64,000 nt of DNA from Renibacterium sp. (GTDB taxonomy: Bacteria; Actinomycetota; Actinomycetes; Actinomycetales; Micrococcaceae), in contig JAFOLH010000006.1 in assembly GCA_017419405.1 (NCBI GenBank), positions 456,853 to 520,852 of the forward strand, written 5' to 3'. Shown piece after piece: positions 20,701-27,723 of this stretch. Within the stretch, counting starts at the first letter, position 1. The number at the start of each line of letters is the position of its first letter. A model generated the notes under the pieces. That model searched no databases. It saw only the letters and a list, made by a program, of their open reading frames with translations, and was not told the origin of the DNA. The translations under genes and the position numbers were made by a program.

Positions 20701-21628
20701 CACCTTCGTGCAGCGGCACGCGGTCTTCCATGACCGGCTCAACGGCGCCGAATGGACCCCGCTTTCCAATTTGACCGAGGACCAGGCGAAGCTGTGGATC
20801 TACGATTCGCTGTTGAGCGAATTCGCCGCGATGGCGTTCGAGTACGGTTACTCGGTGGAGCGCCCGGACGCCTTGGTGCTCTGGGAAGCGCAGTTCGGCG
20901 ACTTCGCCAATGGTGCGCAGACCGTGGTCGACGAGTTCATTTCCTCGGCCGAACAGAAATGGGGCCAGCGTTCTTCGTTGACCCTGCTGCTGCCGCACGG
21001 TTACGAGGGCCAGGGCCCGGACCACTCCTCGGCCCGGATCGAACGCTATTTGCAGATGTGTGCCGAGAACAACATGGTCGTCGCCCAGCCTTCGACTCCG
21101 GCGTCGCATTTCCATCTGCTCCGGCGCCAGGCCTTCAGCCGGCCCCGCAAGCCGCTCATCGTCTTCACGCCGAAGCAATTGCTGCGGTTGAAGGCTGCCG
21201 CGTCGCCAGTCGAAGAATTCACCACCGGGACTTTCCGACCGGTGATCGGCGACGCCCAGTTGCCGGCGACGGCAACCGTGGACCGGGTAGTACTGGTCTC
21301 CGGTCGGCTCTACTACGACCTGCTCGCGGCACGGCAGAAGTCCGGAGACGAATCAACCGCTCTGGTCCGGGTGGAGCAGCTCTACCCGCTGCCGGTCGAA
21401 GAGATCGAAGCCGAACTGGCGAAGTACCCGAATGCCGAGGTCGTCTGGGCGCAGGACGAGCCGGCCAACCAGGGCCCTTGGCCGTTCATGGGCTTGAACC
21501 TGCCGCAGGCTCTGGAACGCGGCGTCCGCCTGGTGTCCCGGGCTGCTTCGGCGTCCACCGCCACCGGTTCCGCAAAGCGCCATGCGGCTGAGCAGGAACA
21601 ACTTGTGGGCAAGGTCTTCGCTCGCTGA
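17795..21628 (+). CDS. kgd: Multifunctional 2-oxoglutarate decarboxylase/dehydrogenase (E2-E1 fusion)
   Basis: A 1277-residue cytoplasmic TCA-cycle enzyme. Start is GTG (VPEQSIPRLTEEFGGNEWLV) behind GGAAGAGG. After the N-terminal helix comes an Ala/Pro-rich linker (about 55-150). The E2-like succinyltransferase core (about 160-390) has the active-site strand TYDHRVIQGAGSGEF, and the E1 thiamine-diphosphate domain runs to the end (GDAAFAGQG, MAHRGRLNVL). It lacks a lipoyl domain, as in corynebacterial OdhA and mycobacterial Kgd, so it borrows lipoyl groups from pyruvate dehydrogenase E2. In those relatives the FHA protein GarA/OdhI inhibits it; no such gene is in the window. Confidence 0.96.
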   Translation: MPEQSIPRLTEEFGGNEWLVDELYEKYRQDKNSVDEKWWPLFASIDAENSAGSAADGGNGKHAAPAAGSEPRPVTRPLPVVPQAAPATEAPAAPSKPPASAPAPVAAAAPDAPAAAAAPEAKPATPGVRAPKSATAPIPAQLPPTAKSTAVPDEDRVDVLRGPAKAIATNMISSLQVPTATSVRAIPAKLLIDNRLVINSNLARARGGKVSFTHLIGYAVIRALKQFPSMNVHYDEVDGKPVAVQPAHVNFGIAIDMPKPDGSRLLVVPNIKKAETLSFAEFWHTYEDLIKRARAGKLTADDYAGTTVSLTNPGGIGTVHSVPRLSKGQASIIGVGALDYPAEFQGTSERIIAKNAISKVITLTSTYDHRVIQGAGSGEFLKLVHQLLLGADNFYDDIFEALRIPYEPVRWSPDVQVDPFDQINKVARIQQLIHAYRVRGHLMADTDPLEYVQRKHPDLDVLNHGLTLWDLDREWPTGGFGGKDSLKFRDILGVLRDAYCRTTGIEYMHLQDPEQRKWFQDELEHPYSKPSREEQLRIVSKLNAAEAFETFLQTKFVGQKRFSLEGGESLIPLLDSILSDAADDGLDEVAIGMAHRGRLNVLTNIAGKTYAQVFREFEGVQDPRSVQGSGDVKYHLGTEGTFTSDSGNETKVYLAANPSHLEAADGVLEGIVRAKQDRLNQGEAFPVLPVLIHGDAAFAGQGVVAETLNLSQLRGYRTGGTIHVVVNNQVGFTTSPSSSRSSVYSTDVAKMIQSPVFHVNGDDPEAVVRVAQMAYQFRERFHKDVVIDLVCYRRRGHNEGDDPSMTQPMMYNLIEAKRSVRRLYTESLIGRGDITSEEAEQLLRDYQERLERVFAETHAAQTSPIPVITSDSQAVSDLERPIAQQADSGSNTPTTTAISAETLAKVGAAHLAVPEGFTVHPKLKALLEKREVMSREGGIDWGFGELAAFASLLMEGVPVRLAGQDSRRGTFVQRHAVFHDRLNGAEWTPLSNLTEDQAKLWIYDSLLSEFAAMAFEYGYSVERPDALVLWEAQFGDFANGAQTVVDEFISSAEQKWGQRSSLTLLLPHGYEGQGPDHSSARIERYLQMCAENNMVVAQPSTPASHFHLLRRQAFSRPRKPLIVFTPKQLLRLKAAASPVEEFTTGTFRPVIGDAQLPATATVDRVVLVSGRLYYDLLAARQKSGDESTALVRVEQLYPLPVEEIEAELAKYPNAEVVWAQDEPANQGPWPFMGLNLPQALERGVRLVSRAASASTATGSAKRHAAEQEQLVGKVFAR

Positions 21629-21635
21629 CCCACTG

Positions 21636-21672
21636 CCGATGCCCAGTCCGCACGTTGCGGACTGGGCATCGG
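21636..21672 (+). terminator. Strong hairpin after kgd
   Basis: A perfect 17-bp stem (CCGATGCCCAGTCCGCA and its complement) with a 3-base loop lies 7 bases after the kgd stop. No T-run follows, which is common for actinobacterial terminators. Confidence 0.8.
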
Positions 21673-21734
21673 CGTGTCCGGACGAGTACTGTTCAAAACA
21701 TCCGAAAGCCATAAAGAACGAAAAGTAGGTAAGT

Positions 21735-22334
21735 GTGGAGCAGAGGAAGATCCGTCTGGCTGCAGTCGGCGACGAGCTGCTTGCCGGCCATGGCGACCCG
21801 AGGGCTTTGGGCTGGATCGGCAGAGTACTGGCACGCACTCCGCAAGAAGAGATCTCGCTTGAACCCTATTCGCTGGCCTGCCCGCAGGAGGGCACCGAAG
21901 CCCTGGCGGCCCGGTGGCTCTCCGAATCGGGCCGGCGCTTCGATGATTTCCATGAGAACCGGCTGATCATCGGTCTCTCCGACCGGGACATCGAGCTGGG
22001 CCTGTCCACCGCTCGGAGCCGGCTCAACCTGGCCAACATCCTCGATGGCGCAGCGCAGCTGAGCGTCCCGGTATTCGTGGTCGGACCGCCGCCGGGCTTG
22101 GACCAGAGCGCCAACCGCAAGCTCAGCGAACTCAATACCGCGTTCGCCGATGTGACCACCCGGCGTCGGCACGTTTACGTGGACACCTTCTCGCCGTTGC
22201 TCAACCACGAACAGTGGCGTACCGATCTGGCCGCGAACGGCGGAACGCCCGGGCAGGCCGGTTACGGCCTGATGGCTTGGCTGGTGCTGCACCGCGGCTG
22301 GTTCCAGTGGCTGGGGATCCCCGACTCCGTCTGA
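21735..22334 (+). CDS. SGNH-fold protein lacking the catalytic serine
   Basis: A 199-residue protein with the layout of GDSL/SGNH esterases: block I LAAVGDELLAGHGDPRALGW, a central strand, PVFVVGPPPG, and a final helix after TPGQAGYGLMAWLVLH. In the active family block I is GDS and block V is DxxH; here they read GDE and an Asn-Gly-Gly-Thr-Pro stretch. Nucleophile and catalytic His thus appear absent. Start GTG at 21735 follows AAGTAGGTAAG. It could be a non-catalytic binding protein. It lies alone between two strong terminators. Confidence 0.75.
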   Translation: MEQRKIRLAAVGDELLAGHGDPRALGWIGRVLARTPQEEISLEPYSLACPQEGTEALAARWLSESGRRFDDFHENRLIIGLSDRDIELGLSTARSRLNLANILDGAAQLSVPVFVVGPPPGLDQSANRKLSELNTAFADVTTRRRHVYVDTFSPLLNHEQWRTDLAANGGTPGQAGYGLMAWLVLHRGWFQWLGIPDSV

Positions 22335-22365
22335 GCGTCCACGAGAAACCACAGGCGCTGCCGCG

Positions 22366-22417
22366 CAACGAAATACCGTGCGCACCCGGAATTCCGGGTG
22401 CGCACGGTATTTCGTTG
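22366..22417 (+). terminator. 52-bp perfect palindrome, terminator of the SGNH gene
   Basis: Two 26-base arms match without error or loop (centre CCGGAATTCCGG), 32 bases after the stop of the SGNH gene. As RNA it makes a very stable hairpin. No T-run follows. It insulates the SGNH gene from the PadR-regulated operon. Confidence 0.75.
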
Positions 22418-22472
22418 TGCGCTGCCGCTCGTCTCCGGCCGCAACAACTCCGGGCGACCCGGAAAACCAAAG

Positions 22473-22538
22473 ACGCGATATATCTTGACCTTGCCCTAGA
22501 CGCGTTATATCGTGAACACATAAACGCGATATAACGCG
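22473..22538 (+). promoter_or_regulatory. Promoter with three PadR-type operator repeats
   Basis: Three related sites stand in a row: ACGCGATATATC (22473), ACGCGTTATATCG (22500) and ACGCGATATAACGCG (22524). The second and third are inverted copies of each other. A -35 TTGACC at 22485-22490 and a -10 TATCGT at 22508-22513 (17-base spacing) lie inside the array, so a bound protein would block RNA polymerase. PadR proteins bind ATAT/CGCG-rich palindromes, and a padR gene is third in this operon. The ribosome binding site AGGAGG follows at 22543. Confidence 0.75.
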
Positions 22539-22552
22539 ACCTAGGAGGAACC

Positions 22553-23398
22553 ATGGAACAACAAGATCCAACCGAATTCGTGCCGTCGGCGGCGCACTGG
22601 AGCCTGGACTCCGCGCAGACCATCGACATCGACGACGTCCGAGAACTCAAAGTCGCGATCGTCGGTGGCCGGCTCGACGTGATCACCCACGACGAACCGG
22701 TGACCCGGGTGGAAGTCGCCCAGATCAGCGGCACCAACTTGGAAATCGGGCTGCGCAATGGAGTGCTGCACGTCGAACACCGGGATCAGAATCCGTTGGG
22801 CTGGCTCAAGCGGCTCGGCAGCATGACCAACCAACGGATCATCGTGAGCATCGCGGTACCTGCCGGAACCCCGGTGCGCGCCTCCACGGTCAACGGCGAA
22901 GGCCTGATCAGCGGAATCCAGGCGGACAGCGAGCTGAGCACGGTCTCCGGTTCGATCATCGCCGACGGCACCCGCGGAGACCTCGAAGTGGATACGGTGA
23001 GCGGGGAAATCATCGTGCGCGGCCATTCCGGCCGCTTCGGCGCAAAAAGCGTTAGCGGCGAAATCACCGCGTCCGGCGAGCTCATGGGCGTGCGCGCCAA
23101 GACCGTCAGCGGGGATCTGGGCTTCGATTTCCACGGCTCCCCCGACGTTTTGGACTTGACCAGCGTCTCCGGAGACGTGACCGTCCGGGTGCCGGCTGCA
23201 GTGGGCGCCGCACTCGATCTGAAAACCGTGTCCGGCCGGGTGATCCTGGACGACCAGAAGTTCACCGGCACCGGTCAAAAGGTCAGAACCAGCTCCGGCC
23301 CGGCACAGCCGCAATTGCGGATCTCCGGCAATTCGGTTTCCGGGGACATTTCGGTGGTCCATGCGATTCCGGCCGAATCCGAAGGAGCCGGCGCATGA
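22553..23398 (+). CDS. DUF4097 beta-strand repeat protein (first copy)
   Basis: A 281-residue protein of the DUF4097 type. It is built from short beta repeats with the recurring V-S-G-(D/E/S) turn (TVSGSIIADG, TVSGEIIVRG, SVSGEITASG, TVSGDLGFDF, SVSGDVTVRV), which should stack into a right-handed beta-solenoid. No signal peptide or membrane segment, so it is cytoplasmic. Function of the family is unknown; members often sit with PadR regulators and membrane stress genes. It overlaps its paralogue by four bases (ATGA). Confidence 0.8.
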   Translation: MEQQDPTEFVPSAAHWSLDSAQTIDIDDVRELKVAIVGGRLDVITHDEPVTRVEVAQISGTNLEIGLRNGVLHVEHRDQNPLGWLKRLGSMTNQRIIVSIAVPAGTPVRASTVNGEGLISGIQADSELSTVSGSIIADGTRGDLEVDTVSGEIIVRGHSGRFGAKSVSGEITASGELMGVRAKTVSGDLGFDFHGSPDVLDLTSVSGDVTVRVPAAVGAALDLKTVSGRVILDDQKFTGTGQKVRTSSGPAQPQLRISGNSVSGDISVVHAIPAESEGAGA

Positions 23399-24234
23399 GC
23401 GGGAACCATTGGAGCATCGAGACCCCGCAGACCTTGGAGATCGACGACATCCGGAGCATCAAGTTGGCCGCGGTGTCCGGCCGGTTCGACGTGGTGGCCC
23501 ACGACGAACCGGTAGCCCGGATCACGATCAGCGAGCTCGAGGGCGATCCCTTGGAAATCCATGCCGACGCCGGCCATCTGGAAATCCGGCATGGCCTTCA
23601 CGACGCCGCGCGCTGGTTGAACAAGCGCCATCCGAGCGACCCCGGCAACCAGTTCGACCAGCCCAATCGGTTCGACCAGCCCAACCGTTTGGTGATCACG
23701 ATCGCGGTTCCGGCCGGCACCGACGTCGATGCCGGAACCGTCAGCGGCGACGGCCTGGTCTCCGGGCTGGCCGGTCGGATCAGGGTCTCGTCGGTCTCCG
23801 GTTCGGTAATCAGCGATTCGACCGAGGGTTCCTTGGGTGCGAATACGGTCTCCGGCGAGGCGATTGTGCGCAATCACAGCGGAGACCTTGCGCTCAACTC
23901 GGTTTCCGGCGAGCTCACCGCTTCCGGAAATCTCGCCGGAATCAAAGCGAACTCCGGCACCGGGGACATGACCTTCGATTGCTGGGGGCCGGTCCGGAAG
24001 ATCTCCACCAATTCGGTATCGGGCGCGGTGCTGATCCGGCTTCCCGAGGATCTGGGCGTCGATTTGTCGGTCACCTCGGTGGCCAGCCAGATCACGGTCG
24101 ATGAGGAGAACTTCAAGGTACTGGGCAACACCAAGCGCAGTTTCGGCGAGCGGTCCGCCAACTCGGTGCAGATCGGCTGCATTTCGGTGTCCGGCGCCGT
24201 CTCGGTGTTCCACCGGATCAAGGAGGCCAGCTGA
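23395..24234 (+). CDS. DUF4097 beta-strand repeat protein (second copy)
   Basis: A 279-residue paralogue of the preceding gene. Both open with HWS(L/I)-(D/E)-(S/T)-(A/P)-QT-(I/L)-(D/E)-IDD-(V/I)-R and both use the repeated VSG turn (SSVSGSVIS, NTVSGEAIVR, NSVSGELTAS). Between residues 80 and 100 it has an Asn/Gln/Phe-rich insert with the near-tandem QFDQPNR-FDQPNR, absent from the first copy. The tandem pair arose by duplication and probably forms a hetero-oligomer. Its stop overlaps the padR start by one base. Confidence 0.8.
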   Translation: MSGNHWSIETPQTLEIDDIRSIKLAAVSGRFDVVAHDEPVARITISELEGDPLEIHADAGHLEIRHGLHDAARWLNKRHPSDPGNQFDQPNRFDQPNRLVITIAVPAGTDVDAGTVSGDGLVSGLAGRIRVSSVSGSVISDSTEGSLGANTVSGEAIVRNHSGDLALNSVSGELTASGNLAGIKANSGTGDMTFDCWGPVRKISTNSVSGAVLIRLPEDLGVDLSVTSVASQITVDEENFKVLGNTKRSFGERSANSVQIGCISVSGAVSVFHRIKEAS

Positions 24235-24881
24235 TGCCCCCGGTTTTCGCGCACGGTGCGCTGCGGCTGTATCTGCTGGCGCTGCTCGAGGAAGGCCCGA
24301 AACACGGCTACGACGTGATCCGGGCGCTCAGCGACCGGTTCGGCGGCACTTATTCGCCGAGCGCCGGCACGGTCTACCCGCGCCTGGCGAAACTTGAAGA
24401 AGAAGGCCTGGTGGCCACCGCCGCCGATGGACGTCGGACGGTGTATCAGATCACCGATGCCGGACGGGCCGAGGTGGCCGCCCGCCGCACCGAACTCGAC
24501 GAAGTCGAGCAGGACATTTCGGCTTCGGTCCGACGGCTGGCCGACGATCTGCGCCAAGACATCCGGACGAACATGAAAGGCTTGCGTGCTGATTTGGCGG
24601 CGACCGCGGAAGCGGCCCGGAGCGTGGCCCGGAAGATGCCCGAAGCCGGGCGCTATTCCCCCACCAACCAACGGCTGCTCAAAGAAGCCGAAATGCTGCT
24701 GCAGACCTTCCGCGATGAGATGCGGGTCGAACTGCGGCAGTATGCCCGGCAGGATGTGCTCAGCGACATCACTTTGGAAACCATCCGAACGGTTCTGGAC
24801 CAAGCAGCAATTGCGATCCGGACCACGCTCGGCGACCCGAAGGACCAACGCAATCCGGCAACACAACCCCGAGAGGACTAG
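24234..24881 (+). CDS. PadR-family transcriptional regulator
   Basis: A 215-residue PadR protein. The winged helix covers residues 1-90 (LRLYLLALLEEGPKHGYDVI, SAGTVYPRLAKLEEEGLV, RRTVYQITDAG). The C-terminal part is helical, longer than in PadR-s1 proteins, and should form the dimer arm. It is translated with the DUF4097 genes through a one-base TGATG overlap. It most likely represses its own operon at the repeats at 22473-22538. The inducer is unknown. Confidence 0.9.
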   Translation: MPPVFAHGALRLYLLALLEEGPKHGYDVIRALSDRFGGTYSPSAGTVYPRLAKLEEEGLVATAADGRRTVYQITDAGRAEVAARRTELDEVEQDISASVRRLADDLRQDIRTNMKGLRADLAATAEAARSVARKMPEAGRYSPTNQRLLKEAEMLLQTFRDEMRVELRQYARQDVLSDITLETIRTVLDQAAIAIRTTLGDPKDQRNPATQPRED

Positions 24882-24883
24882 CC

Positions 24884-25045
24884 ATGCACCTCGCCCGGAA
24901 CTATCTGGCACCGCGGCGCATCGATACCGCAACCCGGCGGAATCGGCAGAACCTCCCCGGCACGGCGGTCCCGGACTTCCGGCTGATCGCCGACCGGGAC
25001 GCCGCCTCGGCGGCACTCATCGTCGCCTACCAGCTGCCCGGTTGA
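24884..25045 (+). CDS. Small ORF after padR
   Basis: A 53-residue ORF starting two bases after the padR stop, behind GAGAGGAC, and therefore probably part of the operon. The product (MHLARNYLAPRRIDTATRRN to LIVAYQLPG) has a basic N-terminal half and an Ala-rich end; no family is recognised. The close spacing and ribosome binding site favour real translation. Confidence 0.5.
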   Translation: MHLARNYLAPRRIDTATRRNRQNLPGTAVPDFRLIADRDAASAALIVAYQLPG

Positions 25046-25234
25046 GCCCGGGAAGGCACCGCCGACGGCATTCGCTTCGAAAATAGCCTCTTGAGCCCGG
25101 ATTCGGTGCCCGAGTCCGTCGCGTGGGACCGCGCAGAACCGGTCCCCGAGGTCCCGCTCCCCCAAAGGCAACGATTCCGCGACGAATCACCGGTCCGACT
25201 GTCCGATCGCGGCGAGCTCGCCAATAATGGGCAG

Positions 25235-25732
25235 ATGAGGGCTCGGCGCACTTCCGGTGTTTTTGTCGGCGATTGGCGCTCGTTGCTGATCGTGCCGGCC
25301 AGCATTGCCTTGGCCGCCGGTTCGCTTGCCGGATGCACAAGGCCGCCCGGCAGCTTGCCGCCCTGCGGCCCGCCGGCCTTTTCGGTGAATCCGTCCAGTG
25401 CGAAAGTCGGCGAGCAGGTGACGGTCAGCGCGCCAGATGCCACGTGCAACCCGCGATACGGCACAGCTGCCCGGATCCAGGTGACCGTCACCGACGCGAT
25501 GCAGGCGGAAATCCTCAGCACCATTGCGCCGATGAACGATGCCGGCGGCTTCAGTTTCAGCTTCGAAGTCCCGGCAGGAGCGGCTGCCGGCGAGGCAGCG
25601 GTGAGCGCCGTGCCCTACAACATCGATTGGTGCGATGACACCGGCAAAAACAACCGCGCGGCCGGGACGGCGGAGGCCATGCAACGCGCATCGTGCGCGA
25701 TGCCGGTGTCCCCGCTGCAAGTCACCCCTTAG
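25235..25732 (+). CDS. Putative lipoprotein
   Basis: A 165-residue secreted protein. Start set at MRARRTSG because a signal peptide with lipobox AAGSLAGC follows; the frame is open further upstream to 25091 without a plausible leader. The mature part begins with a Pro/Cys segment, then a single Ig-like or IPT-like beta domain (FSVNPSSAKVGEQVTVSAPD) with paired cysteines (CNP and DWCDD, CAMP). Function unknown. Confidence 0.65.
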   Translation: MRARRTSGVFVGDWRSLLIVPASIALAAGSLAGCTRPPGSLPPCGPPAFSVNPSSAKVGEQVTVSAPDATCNPRYGTAARIQVTVTDAMQAEILSTIAPMNDAGGFSFSFEVPAGAAAGEAAVSAVPYNIDWCDDTGKNNRAAGTAEAMQRASCAMPVSPLQVTP

Positions 25733-25867
25733 CCTCGATCGACCCAGCCACCGGATTCCCGGTTAGGCCCAGCGCGGAAGGTGTGAAAGACTTGTATCCG
25801 AATCTTTTCAGGTCCGTTTCGAGGACCTGCTCGAAGTTTCAGCATCGATAGAGGAATGGAGGCTGCT

Positions 25868-25942
25868 ATGTCCAAGCGTGCACGCAAGCGTCGTGACCGG
25901 AAGCGTGGCGGCGCGAACCACGGTAAGCGCCCCAACACCTGA
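25868..25942 (+). CDS. 50S ribosomal protein bL37
   Basis: A 24-residue very basic protein (MSKRARKRRDRKRGGANHGK, then RPNT). It matches the short actinobacterial ribosomal protein seen in mycobacterial 50S cryo-EM structures and called bL37, where it sits near the peptidyl transferase centre. RBS GGAGG lies at 25857-25861. It forms its own transcription unit, closed by the terminator at 25951. It is too short for most gene finders. Confidence 0.9.
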   Translation: MSKRARKRRDRKRGGANHGKRPNT

Positions 25943-25950
25943 GACGTGAG

Positions 25951-25986
25951 AAAACCCCTGCTGCCATCAGGCCGCAGGGGTTTTTT
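25951..25986 (+). terminator. Rho-independent terminator after bL37
   Basis: AAAACCCCTGC and GCAGGGGTTTT form an 11-bp stem, followed by further T bases. It lies 9 bases after the bL37 stop. The A-run on the other side lets it also serve rsrA transcripts that arrive on the minus strand. Confidence 0.9.
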
Positions 25987-26037
25987 CTTGCCCGGATCAG
26001 GCCGGTGCGCCGACCACCGGGTCAGGCTACCACCGGG

Positions 26038-26298
26038 TCAGGCATCGACTGCTTTGGCCGCATGGATCCGCTCCAAGATCGACGCCTTGAGGTTCTCCGG
26101 CGCCACCTCGGTGCAGGAACGCTTCACCACGGACCGGATCACGCACTCCAGATCATGTTCTCCGGCGCAATCCGCGCAGGTATCCAAGTGCTCCTTGATC
26201 TCGGCGAGGTCGTCGTGGGACAACGCCCCGTCCAAATACTCGTAAATCCTCTGGACCCGCGAATCTTCGCAGTCCCCCAGACTTTGGCAGTCAGTCAT
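26038..26298 (-). CDS. rsrA: Redox-sensing anti-sigma factor RsrA
   Basis: An 86-residue zinc anti-sigma (ZAS) protein. It has the H-x3-C-x2-C motif (HLDTCADC, residues 37-44), with further Cys at 4, 10, 52 and 62. In Streptomyces RsrA a thiol oxidant forms a disulfide, zinc is lost and the sigma factor is released. The start overlaps the sigR stop by four bases, giving equal synthesis. Identity is secured by the cysteine pattern and the sigR neighbour. Confidence 0.92.
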   Translation of the reverse strand: MTDCQSLGDCEDSRVQRIYEYLDGALSHDDLAEIKEHLDTCADCAGEHDLECVIRSVVKRSCTEVAPENLKASILERIHAAKAVDA

Positions 26299-27077
26299 TT
26301 CGCACTTCCCTTAATTTCACTGTCCGGTGTTCCACTGCCCACTCCGGCAGCACTGAATCCGCGCTCCGCGGCGTAGTCCGCCAGCAGCTCGCGCAACATC
26401 TTCCGACCACGGTGCAATCGGGACATCACAGTTCCGATCGGCGTGTTCATGATGTCCGAGATCTCCTTGTACGCGAAGCCCTCCACGTCCGCGAAGTAGA
26501 CCGCCAAGCGGAATTCTTCTGGAATCGCCTGCAGGGCGCGTTTCACATCGGAATCCGGCAAGTGGTCCAGGGCTTCAGCTTCGGCGCTGCGCAGCCCTGA
26601 GGAGGTATGCGATTCGGCCCGGGCCAATTGCCAATCCTCGATCTGGTCCGACCCGGACTGCAAGGGCTCACGCTGCCGCTTGCGGTACAGATTGATGTAG
26701 GTGTTGGTCAGGATCCGATACAGCCAGGCCTTGAGGTTCGTGCCGGGCTTGTACTGGTGGAAGGCCGAAAAAGCTTTGGTGTAGGCCTCCTGCACCAGGT
26801 CTTCGGCGTCCGAGGGATTCCGCGCCATCCGCATTGCCGCCGAGTAGAGCTGATCGACATATTGCATGGCGTCGCGTTCGAAACGGACGCGCCGCTGTTC
26901 GATCGATTCCGTGCTCGGATCGACCCATTCTTCCGCAGACACTGTGGCCGGGACTTCATTGCTCGCGTTGCTCATTGCCTTCAAGTCTAGTCTCAGCTGA
27001 AGACCGGCACCTGCCGCAGCGCTGTCCGGGGCAATCGCCTCCGCCGGCACAGCTTCTGCCAAAAGCAACTCAGCCAT
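26295..27077 (-). CDS. sigR: Oxidative-stress sigma factor SigR (SigH)
   Basis: A 260-residue ECF sigma factor with region 2 ([34 protein letters not shown]) and region 4 ([34 protein letters not shown]). It drives the thiol-stress regulon. I start at MAELLL: GGAAGG precedes it and it is the first codon inside the transcript from the GGAAT promoter. ATG 27110 overlaps the -10. A shorter form from MSNASNEV (26975) is also possible. In Streptomyces long and short SigR forms exist, the long one unstable. Confidence 0.92.
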   Translation of the reverse strand: MAELLLAEAVPAEAIAPDSAAAGAGLQLRLDLKAMSNASNEVPATVSAEEWVDPSTESIEQRRVRFERDAMQYVDQLYSAAMRMARNPSDAEDLVQEAYTKAFSAFHQYKPGTNLKAWLYRILTNTYINLYRKRQREPLQSGSDQIEDWQLARAESHTSSGLRSAEAEALDHLPDSDVKRALQAIPEEFRLAVYFADVEGFAYKEISDIMNTPIGTVMSRLHRGRKMLRELLADYAAERGFSAAGVGSGTPDSEIKGSAK

Positions 27078-27109
27078 GGTGTCCTTCCGTTTGTGCTTAC
27101 CACTGGGCA

Positions 27110-27135
27110 AACTGGACGGAAAGCGAAATTATTCC
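27110..27135 (-). promoter_or_regulatory. SigR-type autoregulatory promoter
   Basis: On the minus strand GGAAT (27135-27131) is followed after exactly 18 bases by GTT (27112-27110). This is the consensus for SigR/SigH-dependent promoters and lies just upstream of sigR, so the operon amplifies itself under thiol stress. Transcription should start near 27103. Confidence 0.88.
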
Positions 27136-27186
27136 GCAAAAGTGCCAGACTAGAGGCGACCAGCACCACTCATAGGAGGCCCTCTG

Positions 27187-27723
27187 ATGTCACTCGTCCG
27201 CACCATCGCCCGCCCGTTGCTCGCCTCGAGTTTCATCGTCGCCGGGGTCGAGAGGATTCGACATGCGGATGAGACGGCGCAGAATCTCGGCATTGTGCTG
27301 CGGCCGATCGCGAACGCAGTGCCCAGTGCGGACGAAAAAATCGTGGCCCGGGCCGTGGGCGGCGTCCAGCTGGCTGCCGGCGTCCTCTTGGCCGTCGGGA
27401 AGCTGCCGCGCTTCGCCGGCTTCCTGCTCACCGTCACGTCGACGTTGAACGCGGCGGCGGAGTTCGGCGCTGCGGACACCACCACCGCCGAAGGCCGGCG
27501 CTGGCAGCGCAACCAGCTGCTCAAGAACGTCTCGCTGCTCGGCGGCGTGCTGCTCGCCTCGGTGGACACCGCCGGCAAGCCGGGGCTCGCTTGGCGCGCC
27601 GAACACTTGGCCGAATCCGGCAAAAAAGCCGGCAAGAAACAGCTCAAAGCAGCTAAGAAGGGCGCCCAGAAGACCGTGCAGAAGGCCGCCGACGGAATCG
27701 CCGGTGCGGTGCCAGCCCGGTGA
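27187..27723 (+). CDS. DoxX-family membrane protein
   Basis: A 178-residue DoxX-like protein with the N-terminal [20 protein letters not shown] segment and about four membrane spans, then a Lys/Ala-rich C-terminal tail ([20 protein letters not shown]). In mycobacteria a DoxX protein works with SodA and SseA against oxidative stress; the divergent position to sigR fits a redox role. The lysine-rich tail is unusual and could bind nucleic acid or lipid headgroups. It overlaps aroA by four bases. Confidence 0.82.
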   Translation: MSLVRTIARPLLASSFIVAGVERIRHADETAQNLGIVLRPIANAVPSADEKIVARAVGGVQLAAGVLLAVGKLPRFAGFLLTVTSTLNAAAEFGAADTTTAEGRRWQRNQLLKNVSLLGGVLLASVDTAGKPGLAWRAEHLAESGKKAGKKQLKAAKKGAQKTVQKAADGIAGAVPAR

